Part shown: in pieces, positions 1 to 9,459 of the stretch
Layout: each line of letters starts with the position of its first letter
Position numbering within the stretch: the first letter of the stretch is position 1
Source of the DNA: Amaurobius ferox
Lineage: Eukaryota > Arthropoda > Arachnida > Araneae > Amaurobiidae
DNA: 64,000 nucleotides
Direction: 5' to 3'
NCBI GenBank assembly: GCA_951213105.1
Contig: OX578140.1
Coordinates: forward strand, 34,277,403-34,341,402
The notes under the pieces: generated by a model
What the model saw: only the letters and a program-made list of their open reading frames with translations
Databases searched by the model: none
What the model was told of the DNA's origin: nothing
Translations under genes and position numbers: made by a program

Positions 1-180
1 TCTAGTATATCTTAATGATTGAATTAAAAGTCACTAGTGCAGAGCAATTGTCCAAATGTTTTCCAGACATCGTCTGTCCTAGGTGACATAAAATACAATC
101 CGGGGAAGCAACAAGTCCGATTCGATAGAGATGAGCCCTGAGACAGTCATGACCAGTCAAAAATCTGATCCTGCCAACTG
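1..180 (-). pseudogene. LINE ORF2 C-terminal relic (Jockey/CR1-like)
   Basis: Read on the minus strand, about 58 codons are open from near 178 to a TAG at about 3-5. The translation contains RFLTGHDCLRAHLYRIGL and then a Cys/His pattern (SPDCILCHLG ... KHLDNCSAL). This is the tail found after the RNase H domain of Jockey/CR1-type non-LTR retrotransposons: an L-R/T-GHDCL motif followed by a CCHC-like C-X2-C...H-X4-C finger. The match is from memory of the family. The minus-strand ORF at 246-479 lies just upstream in another frame and may be a frameshifted continuation of RNase H, but I cannot align it well. The reverse-transcriptase core is absent, so this is a 5'-truncated relic. Confidence 0.6.
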
Positions 181-480
181 CTTCTCGTCAGACCAAATTT
201 ATAATGCATACTACCTTGATATGAGCTCACATTTTCAGAACCCAATTATAGGAGGTGTTCCCGATGCTCCCATTTCCGATAGCAACATCCGTTGACCGGT
301 TTCGTGATTGTTATGTTCGTAAGCATAAAATAGTCATTACCTTCAATGACAGCAATGAGTTGCAATGCTGTTGTAATGCTGTTATAGTGGACATCAGTTG
401 TTCTACGATGGTGGCTGTATAATAAGCTATAGAAGTACAATAAGTCAGTTATAGGAACGAAATAGCCATATCCGATCACC

Positions 481-1331
481 TACTTACTAGACTGAAAAAA
501 TATATAACGGAAAATGTTTCGTACTCTCTTCTAAAATATAGTAAATGCACTTTCATTAAATATAAAGCACTTTTATTCACAGTATTATATTTTTATATTT
601 TGGCGAAAAACTCTTGCCTATTCTCTTTTTACGGAATACTAAAATTTCGAAAAATTATTGTGAAAATCAGTAGTAGGAGAAATTAAAGATTATCACTGCT
701 CAGCATCCTCTTCAAAGAAATGTATTTATTACTTAACTTCCATTGATTTAAAAGTAATTGATATATAATCACATACAGAATACCACAGACTTCTACTTGA
801 ACAAGCAAATAAGTTGATTTTCCGAGTGATTTCTTATTGATGGGAAATGAGGACTTGTGTCCCAGATTTTGATATTCCAAGACCGTATCTTTATTTCTGA
901 CCACAATACAATATCTTATATGTACTATTATATTCCTTTACTGCTGAGTTAGTTTTCTTCAACTACTTAAGGGTAACATAAACATCTTTAATGTTTGATC
1001 TGTATATATGCATATAATTACGTGCTTATATAACAAAATTGAAAAATTTATTTTGCTTTCGAAGAATAAAAATAATAAAGCTCGACAAATTTTAAGATCT
1101 GTTAAACTCATTTCGAACACTTTTGAAATGGTAATTGACACAAAACACGATTTTATTTTTCTAATTTCTTACTTCAAATTTAACTCAATTTAAAATATTT
1201 CTATTGATGCAAATATGATATAATTTTTCAGCATGACTCTGCCAGGTTAGGCTAAATCAAATTTCTCATATGAACTTATGAACTGTTTATCTCGCATAAT
1301 TTCATTCTGTTAAATTTGACTTTAATTTAAA
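481..1331. other. AT-rich spacer, nothing recognised
   Basis: No coding relic, repeat or RNA gene is recognised here. The short ORFs show no recognisable domain. Confidence 0.5.
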
Positions 1332-1985
1332 AAATCTGATATGTGCAGCACATGAATTTCCTTATATGATGCAATGTACTAACTACATTTACAGTAAAAA
1401 CAAAATAGGTATTTCTTATAGTATATACTTATATTTTTTCTAAGATATTGAATTTTCGTCAAATAGTCGTTATTTTTATTGATTTAGCTTAATTTTTATT
1501 CATTTGGCGAGATTGTCTTTGAATTGTTAACATTTTAAAAAGTCTCCAAGCTGGCGAAATTCCACCAAATTTGTCGCCAAAATCTCGCCAAGCATTATGG
1601 AATGAGAAATAATTTATTCTTATAGCAGATAAATGACTATTGAAGTTCAAATACAAAAGTATTGCTCAAAGTATATTTTTTCATGAATAGAACAAGCTAG
1701 ATCCACGAGAATGATGTCACTAAATATATCGCATGATATTACATATAAAAAGTGAACATGATTCTCAATAAGAAATATTTATTTTATTTTATATGACTTT
1801 TTGATATTTGTTTTGAAAAATGTGCAATATCTCGAGAACAGTTTATTCTAGCGTTCAAAAATTTATATTAATCGTTTTCTAATGAAAAATTACATAAGAA
1901 ATGTCTATTTGTGTAACTTTATTAGAGGTTTTGCTTTTTGATGATTTGTTTCAAAATTTCACTCGAAAATTTAGGGGAAAAATTT
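1332..1985 (-). repeat. Family B repeat, copy 1 (partial, inverted)
   Basis: On the minus strand this matches the family B copies at 25490-26400, 27990-28901, 28902-29775 and (also minus) 51045-52035. Shared landmarks are the 3' end (AATCTGATATGTGCAGCACATG then a TTTCCTTATAT box), the TTGGCGA/CGCCAA-rich block at 1500-1600, the GTGGATCTAGCTTGTTC region near 1690-1710, and the AATATCTCGAGAACGGTTT-like line near 1830. It stops near 1985, where a TA microsatellite begins, so the 5' half with the GT-repeat and palindrome is missing. No intact ORF is present. Confidence 0.7.
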
Positions 1986-1996
1986 ATTAATACACA

Positions 1997-1999
<3 letters not shown>

Positions 2000-2079
<80 letters not shown>
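2000..2079. repeat. (TA)n microsatellite
   Basis: About 40 TA dinucleotides, interrupted once by CAG near 2049. It abuts the broken end of family B copy 1. The ORF across it (1938-2147) is a translated microsatellite. Confidence 0.95.
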
Positions 2080-2085
<6 letters not shown>

Positions 2086-2465
2086 TATGTAATAATCAAA
2101 TTAAAAAAAAAAAAAGCAATATCAACACCACCATAGAAGTGTTATGAAATGCTTACCTTGTTTAATAATTATTTTCTTTCAAAATTTAACTGTCCGCAAA
2201 TTCTAATTCACTTTCGATTCTAAAACTTGTTCTTAGAAATTTATTCCAAATTGATAAAGCGCCATTTCTGTATTTCGGCCTTTTTAATATTTCCCGCCAG
2301 TTTCGGTAAACCTTGGCGTACTAATTTGTCCCGCGTTTTAGTACATGTACTTCGTATTTGCATTTCATATTCCTTAACATTGGAACTCTTTTTCTTTGCG
2401 TCATGAACGCGTAATAACATTAAAGATGCTTAAGTCTGTTTTCGGTGAATAATTTTAATTGGCGA
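2080..2465. other. AT-rich spacer, nothing recognised
   Basis: No gene or repeat identified. CCCGCC/CCCGCG patches near 2290-2335 suggest different origin from the surrounding AT-rich DNA. Confidence 0.4.
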
Positions 2466-2818
2466 TGTGACGTGGACGGGGTAAGACGCGCTTTGCCTAC
2501 GGAGGCAACAGAATGAGAATTCTAAAGTTCAAAGATATTTTAAATTAAATTAAATGTAATTAAGATTTTATCAAGTAGATCTATTTCGGAGGTGAGATGA
2601 TCATTCGAGGAATATTTATCAAAAATTTGATTCTATGAAGTTTTGTCAACGACTTTGGTTTTTAACGTTAAATTGTGTGTCGTAAAGTCTGACTTCATAT
2701 GTTCGATCGGCCAGAGAATTTGTTCTGTTATGAAGTGAATTATGTTTGAATTAAATAAATATATTTAAGTTTGAAAGCCAAGATTGTTTCGTCTTATTCT
2801 TCAAATGCATTCCGTCAC
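2466..2818 (+). mobile_element. Possible LTR scar
   Basis: The segment starts TGTGACG and ends near CCGTCACCA, an imperfect TG...CA pair with near-inverted ends. It carries overlapping AATAAA signals near 2752-2760, about 60 bases before the end, as expected for R-U5. I found no target duplication and no second copy in the window, so this is only a suggestion. Confidence 0.25.
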
Positions 2819-3341
2819 CAGCATCCCGAGGTATTCATCAAAAGTGTTTTCTCGTCGACTATCTCCAATTCCATGAATAATCCTCCACCCCGAAGTGTCT
2901 GAATACTTCTCGTTGTTTTCGATTTAAGAATATACCACACAACGCAAAAGAAGGTCAGTCATGCTTCATCACCACCCTACGACCACTCCTTCCGACCTTT
3001 GCCGGTTGTAATTCCCTTGACCTGCGGGAACCGCCACGACACGAGCCGCAACAAGTGGTGCCATAACAAGTACCACAACATATGGTTCCCTGACCAGTGA
3101 CCTACAACATATGAGGCCGTGACCATACAACAGAAGTAAATCCACGGCCACAATGCCGACAAGAGTAGAGAACAGCACTAGCCCAAATTCGTTGATTAGT
3201 CAGAGTTAAATTCCTCCTCAGGTCTGAGTATTTAACTTTAACCAACCCAAACATATGCCTGTTTCAGATTGGGCAATAGTACATTACTATAAATACCCAA
3301 ACTCAGACTACTGGCATAAAAAAATGAAAAAATGAAAATAG
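2819..3341. other. GC-richer relic block, unidentified
   Basis: From 2950 to 3190 the composition is clearly richer in C and G than the flanks, with overlapping short ORFs on the minus strand (2969-3178). It may be the broken interior of an element beginning with the possible LTR at 2466, but no domain is recognisable. Confidence 0.3.
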
Positions 3342-3346
3342 GATAC
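3342..3346. repeat. Target site duplication GATAC (left)
   Basis: GATAC here is repeated exactly at 7129-7133, just outside the other LTR. Five-base duplications are typical of LTR-element integrases. Confidence 0.85.
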
Positions 3347-3735
3347 TGTAACGAACTCGGCTCTCAGTTCCAATTGCTGATCGCCTTGAGCCCGTTCGGT
3401 GGTTCGTTTCTATACTAAGCAAAACACTTCGATAATCACACGACACATTTATTACATCTAAATATTTACACATATCTACACATATTCGCAAATTATTCGA
3501 ATCATCACAATACTCGGGACTCCGCGAGTCCGATCGTCCGTTCAGTTCAGCATCTCCGAAGCAAGTCTTCCTTCTTCAAACCGCCTTCGCCCTCCCCTCC
3601 AATATCTGGCCCGTGACCCCCCGCAGTCCGCAGTGTCAAATTGCGTGGCCAGCTGCAAAACTCTCGAAGTAAGATGGCGGGCTGAGAAAAACCTTTCCCA
3701 GTCTTCTTGGCATGGACAGAGAGGGGTTCGTAACA
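3347..3735 (-). repeat. 3' LTR of the gag-only element
   Basis: A 389-bp repeat that reads TGTTACGAACC...GAGTTCGTTACA on the minus strand, so it has TG...CA ends. It is nearly identical to 6741-7128; the visible differences are one base near 3430, G/T near 3613, and one extra A near 3688. The minus-strand ORFs at 3542-3886 lie mostly in this LTR and are not considered genes. Confidence 0.93.
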
Positions 3736-3751
3736 CCTTCCCCCCACTTTT
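3736..3751 (-). promoter_or_regulatory. Polypurine tract
   Basis: On the minus strand this reads AAAAGTGGGGGGAAGG directly against the first base of the 3' LTR. That is the position and composition of the primer for plus-strand DNA synthesis in LTR elements. Confidence 0.85.
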
Positions 3752-4297
3752 CAGTCCATCCGTTGACCAACGATGACTGAAAAGTCCAAATCCTGCACCC
3801 CCTTCCCATAGTGGAAATTCCCACACACAGGCTATGCTCTCTGCAACCCGGAATTCCTCTATGAGCCAGTGACAGGATCGAACCATTACATAATAATCAT
3901 CAAAATTTAAATTTCATACACAAAAGTATATTTCCATAAACACTAAATTATTCTTGAAACACCAATTATCAATTTTCAATTCAAATGTTTACACTTGAAA
4001 CAAAATCATACATTAAACCAAAATTATTCTTAAACACTAATTATCAATTTCCACTTCTACTGTTTAGCACTTAAAACAAAATCATACTACAAACCAAAAT
4101 GATGCTTAAAACACTAATTATCCATTTCCACTCCTACTGTTTACACTTAAAACAAACATATAGAAATACCTTAATATTATGAAACACACTACAATTCACA
4201 TACATTTTTCCATAATTTCACAATTTTTAGATTACTGGCTCAAAACTTTATTCAAAGAACACACAATATATCATTATAGAGCCAGTAACCCCCTTCG
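3752..4297 (-). other. Non-coding tail of the gag-only element
   Basis: This stretch separates the gag stop codon from the polypurine tract. It contains three imperfect ~75-bp tandem units (about 3935-4165) that share AAATTATTCTTAAACACTAATTATC-like text. Pol would be expected here in an autonomous element, but no pol motif is visible in any frame. Confidence 0.6.
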
Positions 4298-5920
4298 TCA
4301 TTTCACCTGCCCGGGAGTCCATTCTAGTAACCCCCACAGATTTAAACTCAACTTCTTTTCATCATCCAATATCCACTTTCTGATCCCACAAATCGAGACC
4401 CACTCTTCCATTCTTTCCACTGACCATGTAATTTCTCTCTCATATTTCATTTTCATCTTCGGTTTCCTTCCAAATCTCCCAAATTCCCCCACTAATAATT
4501 TTATTTTCACTCGTGAATACCTGCACCTTTTCTCTCTTGATCCATTCCATCCATAACATTGGTCTCGCAGGGAAGCCAACTTGCTTCTACCCTCACTAAC
4601 CCTTTGCTTCTTCTCACTGACCGAACCCGTAACTACCTCCATAATTCCTGTTCCTTCACATTTCCCTTCCAACATTGTTCCCACTTTAACTAACATGGCT
4701 TTCTCATGACTTTCAGCTGAGCACACTTCATTCCCTTCCGTTCCTATTGTCTCACGTTGGGCTGTAACTGACTCTCCAGTTCCCCATCTTTCGTTCATTG
4801 TCTCCGTCTCCTTTCTCTCACACTCCGTAATTCGACTCTTATCCATTGCTTTCGAATTCTTCAAGACCCCCAATGTCTCTAAACTACTCGTACCATTTTC
4901 CTTTTCGGTGATAATTGGACTCACAGATATTGGAACCACAGGATAGCCTTTCTCAGCCCCTTTCCTTTCCTTACGGTCCCTAATATATTGCGCACTATCG
5001 GACTCGGAACTTGAGGTCGCCTGCTCGATCGTCCCCTTTTCCTTCAAGGACAACTGTGATCTAGACATATCTATGATCAGGAAACTCTCAACTCCCCCCG
5101 ACTTTTCTTTCTTCTGCGCAGGGTCCACTCGCGACATTGTATTACTCCTCCCCCTCACCATCTTTTCTCTTTCTCTCCAGAGCTTGTCCACAGGAAACCC
5201 CTCTCTCTGAGACTTCCCACCCCCATTTTCCATAATGGGATTCTCGCTTTCCATTCTGAGACTCAGGAGATCGGATACCCGAAAAGGCCGCTTAATTTTA
5301 TTAACGCTTTTCGCCCCAACCTGAATATCTAGGCTTGGCAATTCTGGTTTTTCCCAAGTCTCCTCAAATATTCCAAACTGAACTTTTCGCGACTTTTCCG
5401 AATTAAGCCCTTTACTGTTAAGCGCACTACATATTTCTGGGCATTCATACCTATAGTGTCCTAACTTTTTACATGCGAAGCACAACACTGTGCTCTTATG
5501 CACATTTTTCACCGCTCTGCCAATTTGGCCGCTAAAGTTCTGGGTAGTGGTATTTTGTGCAATTTGGGTTTCACTATTATCCTGGTTCTTTCCCAGTTCC
5601 CACATTAACCATTTGATCTCGCTTTCCCTCTTTTGCTGCTCTTTTCTCTCCAACTCTCTCAACTTTCTATCGCACTCTAATTTTCTTTTCGCCCACTCTT
5701 TATTCTCTCTATCCCGTTCTTCATTCTCTTCCCTAATAGAATACAATATATTCCTTATCGCTTCTTCCTCATACTCCTTGCTCCCACAAATTATATTTTT
5801 TAATTCCGCCACTTCACACTCAGAATCCGCAGTCTCGCCTATTTCATAACAGAGCCTCACAAGATCAATTTTCTTTTCTTCCAATAAATATGCCATCCTA
5901 AACCACTGCGTGAGAACCAA
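4298..5920 (-). CDS. Gag-like protein with coiled coil and one CCHC zinc knuckle
   Basis: An intact 540-residue ORF starting at 5920. Residues 1-60 resemble the N-terminus of spider gypsy-type Gag (MAYLLEEKKIDLVRLCYEIG). Residues 60-115 are rich in Glu, Lys and Arg and should form a coiled coil. A canonical CX2CX4HX4C knuckle follows at residues 147-160 (C147, C150, H155, C160), which would bind RNA in a virus-like particle. About 380 hydrophilic Ser/Glu/Lys-rich residues come after it, with no recognisable protease (no DSG/DTG) or RT motif. Oddly, there is hardly room for a capsid domain between coiled coil and knuckle, so the capsid part may have been lost. The start codon could instead be Met9. 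The frame is undamaged, which fits a recent insertion. Confidence 0.85.
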   Translation of the reverse strand: MVLTQWFRMAYLLEEKKIDLVRLCYEIGETADSECEVAELKNIICGSKEYEEEAIRNILYSIREENEERDRENKEWAKRKLECDRKLRELERKEQQKRESEIKWLMWELGKNQDNSETQIAQNTTTQNFSGQIGRAVKNVHKSTVLCFACKKLGHYRYECPEICSALNSKGLNSEKSRKVQFGIFEETWEKPELPSLDIQVGAKSVNKIKRPFRVSDLLSLRMESENPIMENGGGKSQREGFPVDKLWREREKMVRGRSNTMSRVDPAQKKEKSGGVESFLIIDMSRSQLSLKEKGTIEQATSSSESDSAQYIRDRKERKGAEKGYPVVPISVSPIITEKENGTSSLETLGVLKNSKAMDKSRITECERKETETMNERWGTGESVTAQRETIGTEGNEVCSAESHEKAMLVKVGTMLEGKCEGTGIMEVVTGSVSEKKQRVSEGRSKLASLRDQCYGWNGSREKRCRYSRVKIKLLVGEFGRFGRKPKMKMKYEREITWSVERMEEWVSICGIRKWILDDEKKLSLNLWGLLEWTPGQVK

Positions 5921-6722
5921 AGATTACCTACACAATAATAGCTCACCCTAATTTACACCATACCACCCTCTTAATACACAATATTTCCTTTTCCCCTTCA
6001 TCCCAAAATACATAATATATGCACATGTCAAATCACTTTTATCAATCACATATATCATTTTTTCCTTTACAGTGAAATAGTTTCTCTTTAATATAAAACC
6101 AAATACCCTAGACGTAATATAACTAAAATTTCTCTTAATACTAAAATATCCTATGCATAATATTATTTATATTTCCACATACAAATATCTCATTAATATT
6201 AAATGTAACACAATTTCATGCAAATATTTACCATAATTTCTTATCAAAACAGCATTTAAACACATTTGTATATTAAAGCAAAATCTTTATCCATATATTA
6301 CTTACGTCACTGCTCATTTAGGAATTTCCGTTATTTATTAACAAAACATTAAAAGTCATAATTTACTCCCATCAATAATTTACTCCCCACAAACCAAATG
6401 ACCCCCCTTTAAACTCATTACTAATTTTACAATTTAATTTAAAATCCGCTCTAGCCCAGAGAGCATCACCCATGAATTATGAAAATTTCCACTTACCTCT
6501 TCTTCTGTACCAGATGTCATCATACTTTCTAATGGGTTGGGGTCTTTGTCACAGACTATACCGATAGTCCATTATGTACATTAACACACACACACCACTG
6601 AATCCATATGATTCCCGCCGATAAATCATCCAATTTATTTTAATCACTACTCAGGAATTTAAACGCATTCCTGCCGTTTTCCTTTGTTTAGAGTTTTGCA
6701 CGTTTCATTTGCTTAGCATTTA
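5921..6722 (-). other. 5' leader of the gag-only element
   Basis: An AT-rich, gene-free leader between the PBS and gag. It is long (about 800 bases) and would hold packaging signals, though none is visible from sequence alone. A GT-rich patch lies near 6580. Confidence 0.5.
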
Positions 6723-6740
6723 TCCTACCGACTGCGACAG
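6723..6740 (-). promoter_or_regulatory. Primer binding site, tRNA-Ser type
   Basis: The minus strand reads TGTCGCAGTCGGTAGGA one base after the 5' LTR. It differs by one base from the classic gypsy/17.6-type PBS TGGCGCAGTCGGTAGGA, complementary to the 3' end of tRNA-Ser. The G-to-T change removes perfect pairing to the CCA end. Confidence 0.75.
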
Positions 6741-7128
6741 TGTAACGAACTCGGCTCTCAGTTCCAATTGCTGATCGCCTTGAGCCCGTTCGGTGGTTCG
6801 TTTCTATACTAAGCAAAACACTTCCATAATCACACGACACATTTATTACATCTAAATATTTACACATATCTACACATATTCGCAAATTATTCGAATCATC
6901 ACAATACTCGGGACTCCGCGAGTCCGATCGTCCGTTCAGTTCAGCATCTCCGAAGCAAGTCTTCCTTCTTCAAACCGCCTTCGCCCTCCCCTCCAATATC
7001 TGGCCCTTGACCCCCCGCAGTCCGCAGTGTCAAATTGCGTGGCCAGCTGCAAAACTCTCGAAGTAAGATGGCGGGCTGAGAAAACCTTTCCCAGTCTTCT
7101 TGGCATGGACAGAGAGGGGTTCGTAACA
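6741..7128 (-). repeat. 5' LTR of the gag-only element
   Basis: A 388-bp LTR that ends CA next to the PBS and begins TG at 7128. It is about 99% identical to 3347-3735. The second GATAC target repeat follows at 7129-7133. Minus-strand ORFs at 6936-7184 cross its boundary and are incidental. Confidence 0.93.
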
Positions 7129-7133
7129 GATAC

Positions 7134-7614
7134 ATTAAGAAAATTTGTATTACCATGCGGCATGAACCCTTCTTCTTCCACCACGTGTATACACGATCAA
7201 CCTCAACAGCTTAATTATCTAGAAGCACCGGAATGAACAAGTCGAAATTCTACCAGGGAGGCAGTACAAACGTTCCCATACCCGTTCAGTGAGTCTAAAC
7301 TGGAGACCGGATAAGCAATTCAGAATATGAACATCCCATATATGCAATCCTGAATATGAACATGAATCAAAGATGAAAATTCTTACTAAACAAGTAATTC
7401 ATAGGAAAACTGGATAAACGAGAATTCCACTATACACCATTATAAGGGCGCTCAAATCGTAATTTCAATACTGGCAAAAGTTACAATTTTTTTGCGAAAA
7501 TAAAATTCAAAACATTAATGTTAATGCATCTTATTTTCCGATTTTTTGAGTTTTCTAATTTTTTTGACTTAGCTTATTGTTTTTCATTTTTATTTATTTA
7601 TATAATGAATAAAT
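7134..7614. other. Spacer, nothing recognised
   Basis: Flank of the LTR element. No gene or repeat recognised, apart from the element's target duplication at its left edge. Confidence 0.4.
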
Positions 7615-7665
7615 AATTATATATATATTTATTTATTTAATATATATATATATATATATATATTT
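7615..7665. repeat. (TA)n-rich microsatellite
   Basis: Interrupted TA/TTTA tract at the 3' edge of the reverse-transcriptase relic. Confidence 0.85.
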
Positions 7666-7678
7666 TTGTTAATGTAGG

Positions 7679-8281
7679 TTAGTCACTATAATTGGAAAAG
7701 TTTTCTGGGATGTTATCGAGTGAAAGTTGATACACTGAGTTGATAATTTTAATAACAAGCTTGGGAGGATATGCATTATTAGTCGCTGTACTCAATAATT
7801 CCATAAAATGCGTTAATTTATAATATTCATCACAAATTTTATTGATTCTAAGAGCCTGGTTTATTATAATATTTCTAAATACAGATATATGCAAACAAGA
7901 GTCAAAATGTTGAATTTTTGATGTATTAAATTTAAAATCCTGTCTTTTATCATACAAGTTTATAACCATATTACAATTTTGTAAATTTAAATTTAAATCT
8001 AAAAAGTTTGCAACATTTGAGTCAATATTACTTGCATTTAATTGTAAATTTTTTGGATAAAAGTTTAATTCTACAGGGATATTATTTTGGGATACACATA
8101 ATATGTCATCTAAATATCTAAACATGTGTATATTATGCAAGCTTGGATTACTGTTTTTTTCATAGAAGAATAAATACAAATTAGCTAACAATGAAGAGGC
8201 ACACCCCCCTTGTGGGATACCAACCTGTTGTTTGAAAAAAGTACCACCATGTTGAATATAATTCTCATAAAGGGTGAAATT
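7679..8281 (-). pseudogene. Reverse-transcriptase relic (YLDD)
   Basis: The minus-strand frame is open from about 8290 to 7679. RT motif 4 reads FKQQVGIPQGGCASSLLANL (about 8240-8180), with the PQG signature. Motif 5, the catalytic box, is FRYLDDIL (about 8125-8100), with both Asp residues kept. Downstream, LDLNL and INLYDKRQDFKF match a group of RT-like proteins that I recall from many invertebrates, with Penelope-like affinity; I cannot place the clade firmly. A TAA lies just upstream (about 8300), but a coding-like line (RIILGIFEKYNINLKY) continues at about 8385-8335 in a broken frame. Only the palm/thumb part survives, with no endonuclease visible. Confidence 0.75.
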
Positions 8282-8386
8282 AAGTAATTTTTTAGTATTT
8301 TAATATTTGTTAATATTTTTTAATATTTGAATATTTTAGGTTGATATTATATTTTTCAAAAATTCCTAAAATAATTCTATACAGAT

Positions 8387-8405
8387 AATATATATATATA
8401 TATAT

Positions 8406-8442
<37 letters not shown>
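8387..8442. repeat. (TA)n microsatellite inside the RT relic
   Basis: The TA tract separates two coding-like parts of the RT relic, so it expanded in, or was inserted into, the dead gene. Confidence 0.9.
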
Positions 8443-8444
<2 letters not shown>

Positions 8445-8445
<1 letters not shown>

Positions 8446-8748
8446 CACAATTTTGCAAATTATTAGTATTGTTTAAGACTTTCAATAAGAAATCACTATA
8501 CACATCATTGTTAGAAATATCAGTTGAATCCAATGTATTGTGTCGGAATTATTATCATCAGTAGATTCAAGTAGTTTTTCTTTCCAGTTGATTATTTGTA
8601 ATATGTTTATAATCTGCGGAGCAGAGGCTGAGAGGAAACTTGACGAGGTAGGAGTGACTGGTACAACTGGTACAACTGGTACATGAACAGGTACAGATGT
8701 TACTGGTTGCGAAAGGCAAGAATGATGGACATTTTTATAGTTAACCAT
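8445..8748 (-). pseudogene. Upstream part of the RT relic, frameshifted
   Basis: The ORF at 8748-8482 begins MVNYKNVHHSCLSQ and has a VPVHVPVVPVVPV tract made by a 9-12 base tandem repeat (GTACCAGTT-like) near 8660-8700. Near 8540 a second frame takes over (LDSTDISNNDVYSDFLLKVL) and runs up to the TA microsatellite. That pattern fits one coding sequence broken by a frameshift upstream of the RT domain. No domain is recognised in this part. Confidence 0.4.
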
Positions 8749-8927
8749 CCTAACACCTTATTTGCTGGCAGTTGGTGAGACTTTAGGTTTATTAATTCTT
8801 CTGGATTCAGGTGGAGTCAAATTATTTGGTTGATTGCATTGAGGGGGGGGGGGAGTGCTATTGTTGGTAGAGCAATATATTGCGTGAGAGATTGCAGTTC
8901 CATAATGATGAAAAATATTTAAAATCT
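8749..8927. other. Spacer with a G9 run
   Basis: Contains a run of about nine G near 8847. Nothing else is recognised. Confidence 0.4.
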
Positions 8928-9087
8928 ATCTATATATATATGACGAAAGTATGTATGTATGTATGTATGTATGATTCAGCATCACGGGAGAACGGCTGAA
9001 CCGAATTTGATGAAATTTGGTGGTTAGACTTGAAATAGCCCTACTTAAAATTTAGTCTATGTCTCGAGTTTTTATCACTAGGGGTTG

Positions 9088-9116
9088 TTGTTGTTGAAAC
9101 CCAGACCGTCCGACCT
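9088..9116 (-). mobile_element. 29-bp SINE 3'-end insertion with target duplication
   Basis: The insert (TTGTTGTTGAAACCCAGACC then GTCCGACCT) is the reverse complement of the 3' end of the SINEs at 14115-14389 and 14468-14850. It is flanked by the 14-bp direct repeat ATCACTAGGGGTTG (9074-9087 and 9117-9130). The family A/C copies elsewhere have one uninterrupted stretch at this point. It is an extremely 5'-truncated retroposition product. Confidence 0.85.
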
Positions 9117-9459
9117 ATCACTAGGGGTTGTCGCGATATTAATGAAAACTCAGCTTTCGTTTGTTTTACCACCACGGGAGAACAGCTGCACCGGACTTAA
9201 TAAAAATTTGTGGATAACTTTGAATTAGCCTTCATAATTTTAGTCTAAGTTTCGAGTTTCTAGGTCAAGGGGTTGTCGAGATATTGATGGAAAACGAAAC
9301 TTTTATCTAGGAGTTCTGCTCTCTAACACCATGATTCCCAACGCAAAAGGTTGAAAGTTGTTGGTTTCAAACGTGAAAGTCAATTAAATATCCGAGTTTG
9401 GGGAGTTTATTGAACGTATTATTCACTTTTGAAAATCGCAGGTTTGAAATATGGATTTA

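Larger units (their letters stand above)
3347..7128 (-). mobile_element. Gag-only (non-autonomous) Ty3/gypsy-like LTR retrotransposon
   Basis: This is a structurally complete 3,782-bp element read on the minus strand. It has LTRs at 6741-7128 (5') and 3347-3735 (3'), a primer binding site next to the 5' LTR, a gag-like ORF at 5920-4298, and a polypurine tract touching the 3' LTR. A 5-bp target duplication GATAC flanks it (3342-3346 and 7129-7133). The LTRs differ at only about three positions, so insertion was recent. Between gag and the PPT there are only about 550 bases, with no protease, reverse transcriptase, RNase H or integrase. Transposition would need enzymes from a related element, as in the TR-GAG type of non-autonomous LTR elements known in plants. 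The gypsy assignment rests on the tRNA-Ser-like PBS and the Gag style. Confidence 0.9.

Noticed and set aside
3542..3886. 114-residue minus-strand ORF overlapping the 3' LTR
   Set aside because: It crosses the PPT and LTR boundary and has no domain; the equivalent frame in the other LTR has different upstream sequence.
5490..5849. 119-residue plus-strand ORF rich in Leu, Phe and Ser, and the 125-residue plus-strand ORF at 4179-4556
   Set aside because: The first lies wholly antisense to the gag ORF and reflects its Glu/Lys-rich codons; the second overlaps its 3' end and the non-coding tail.
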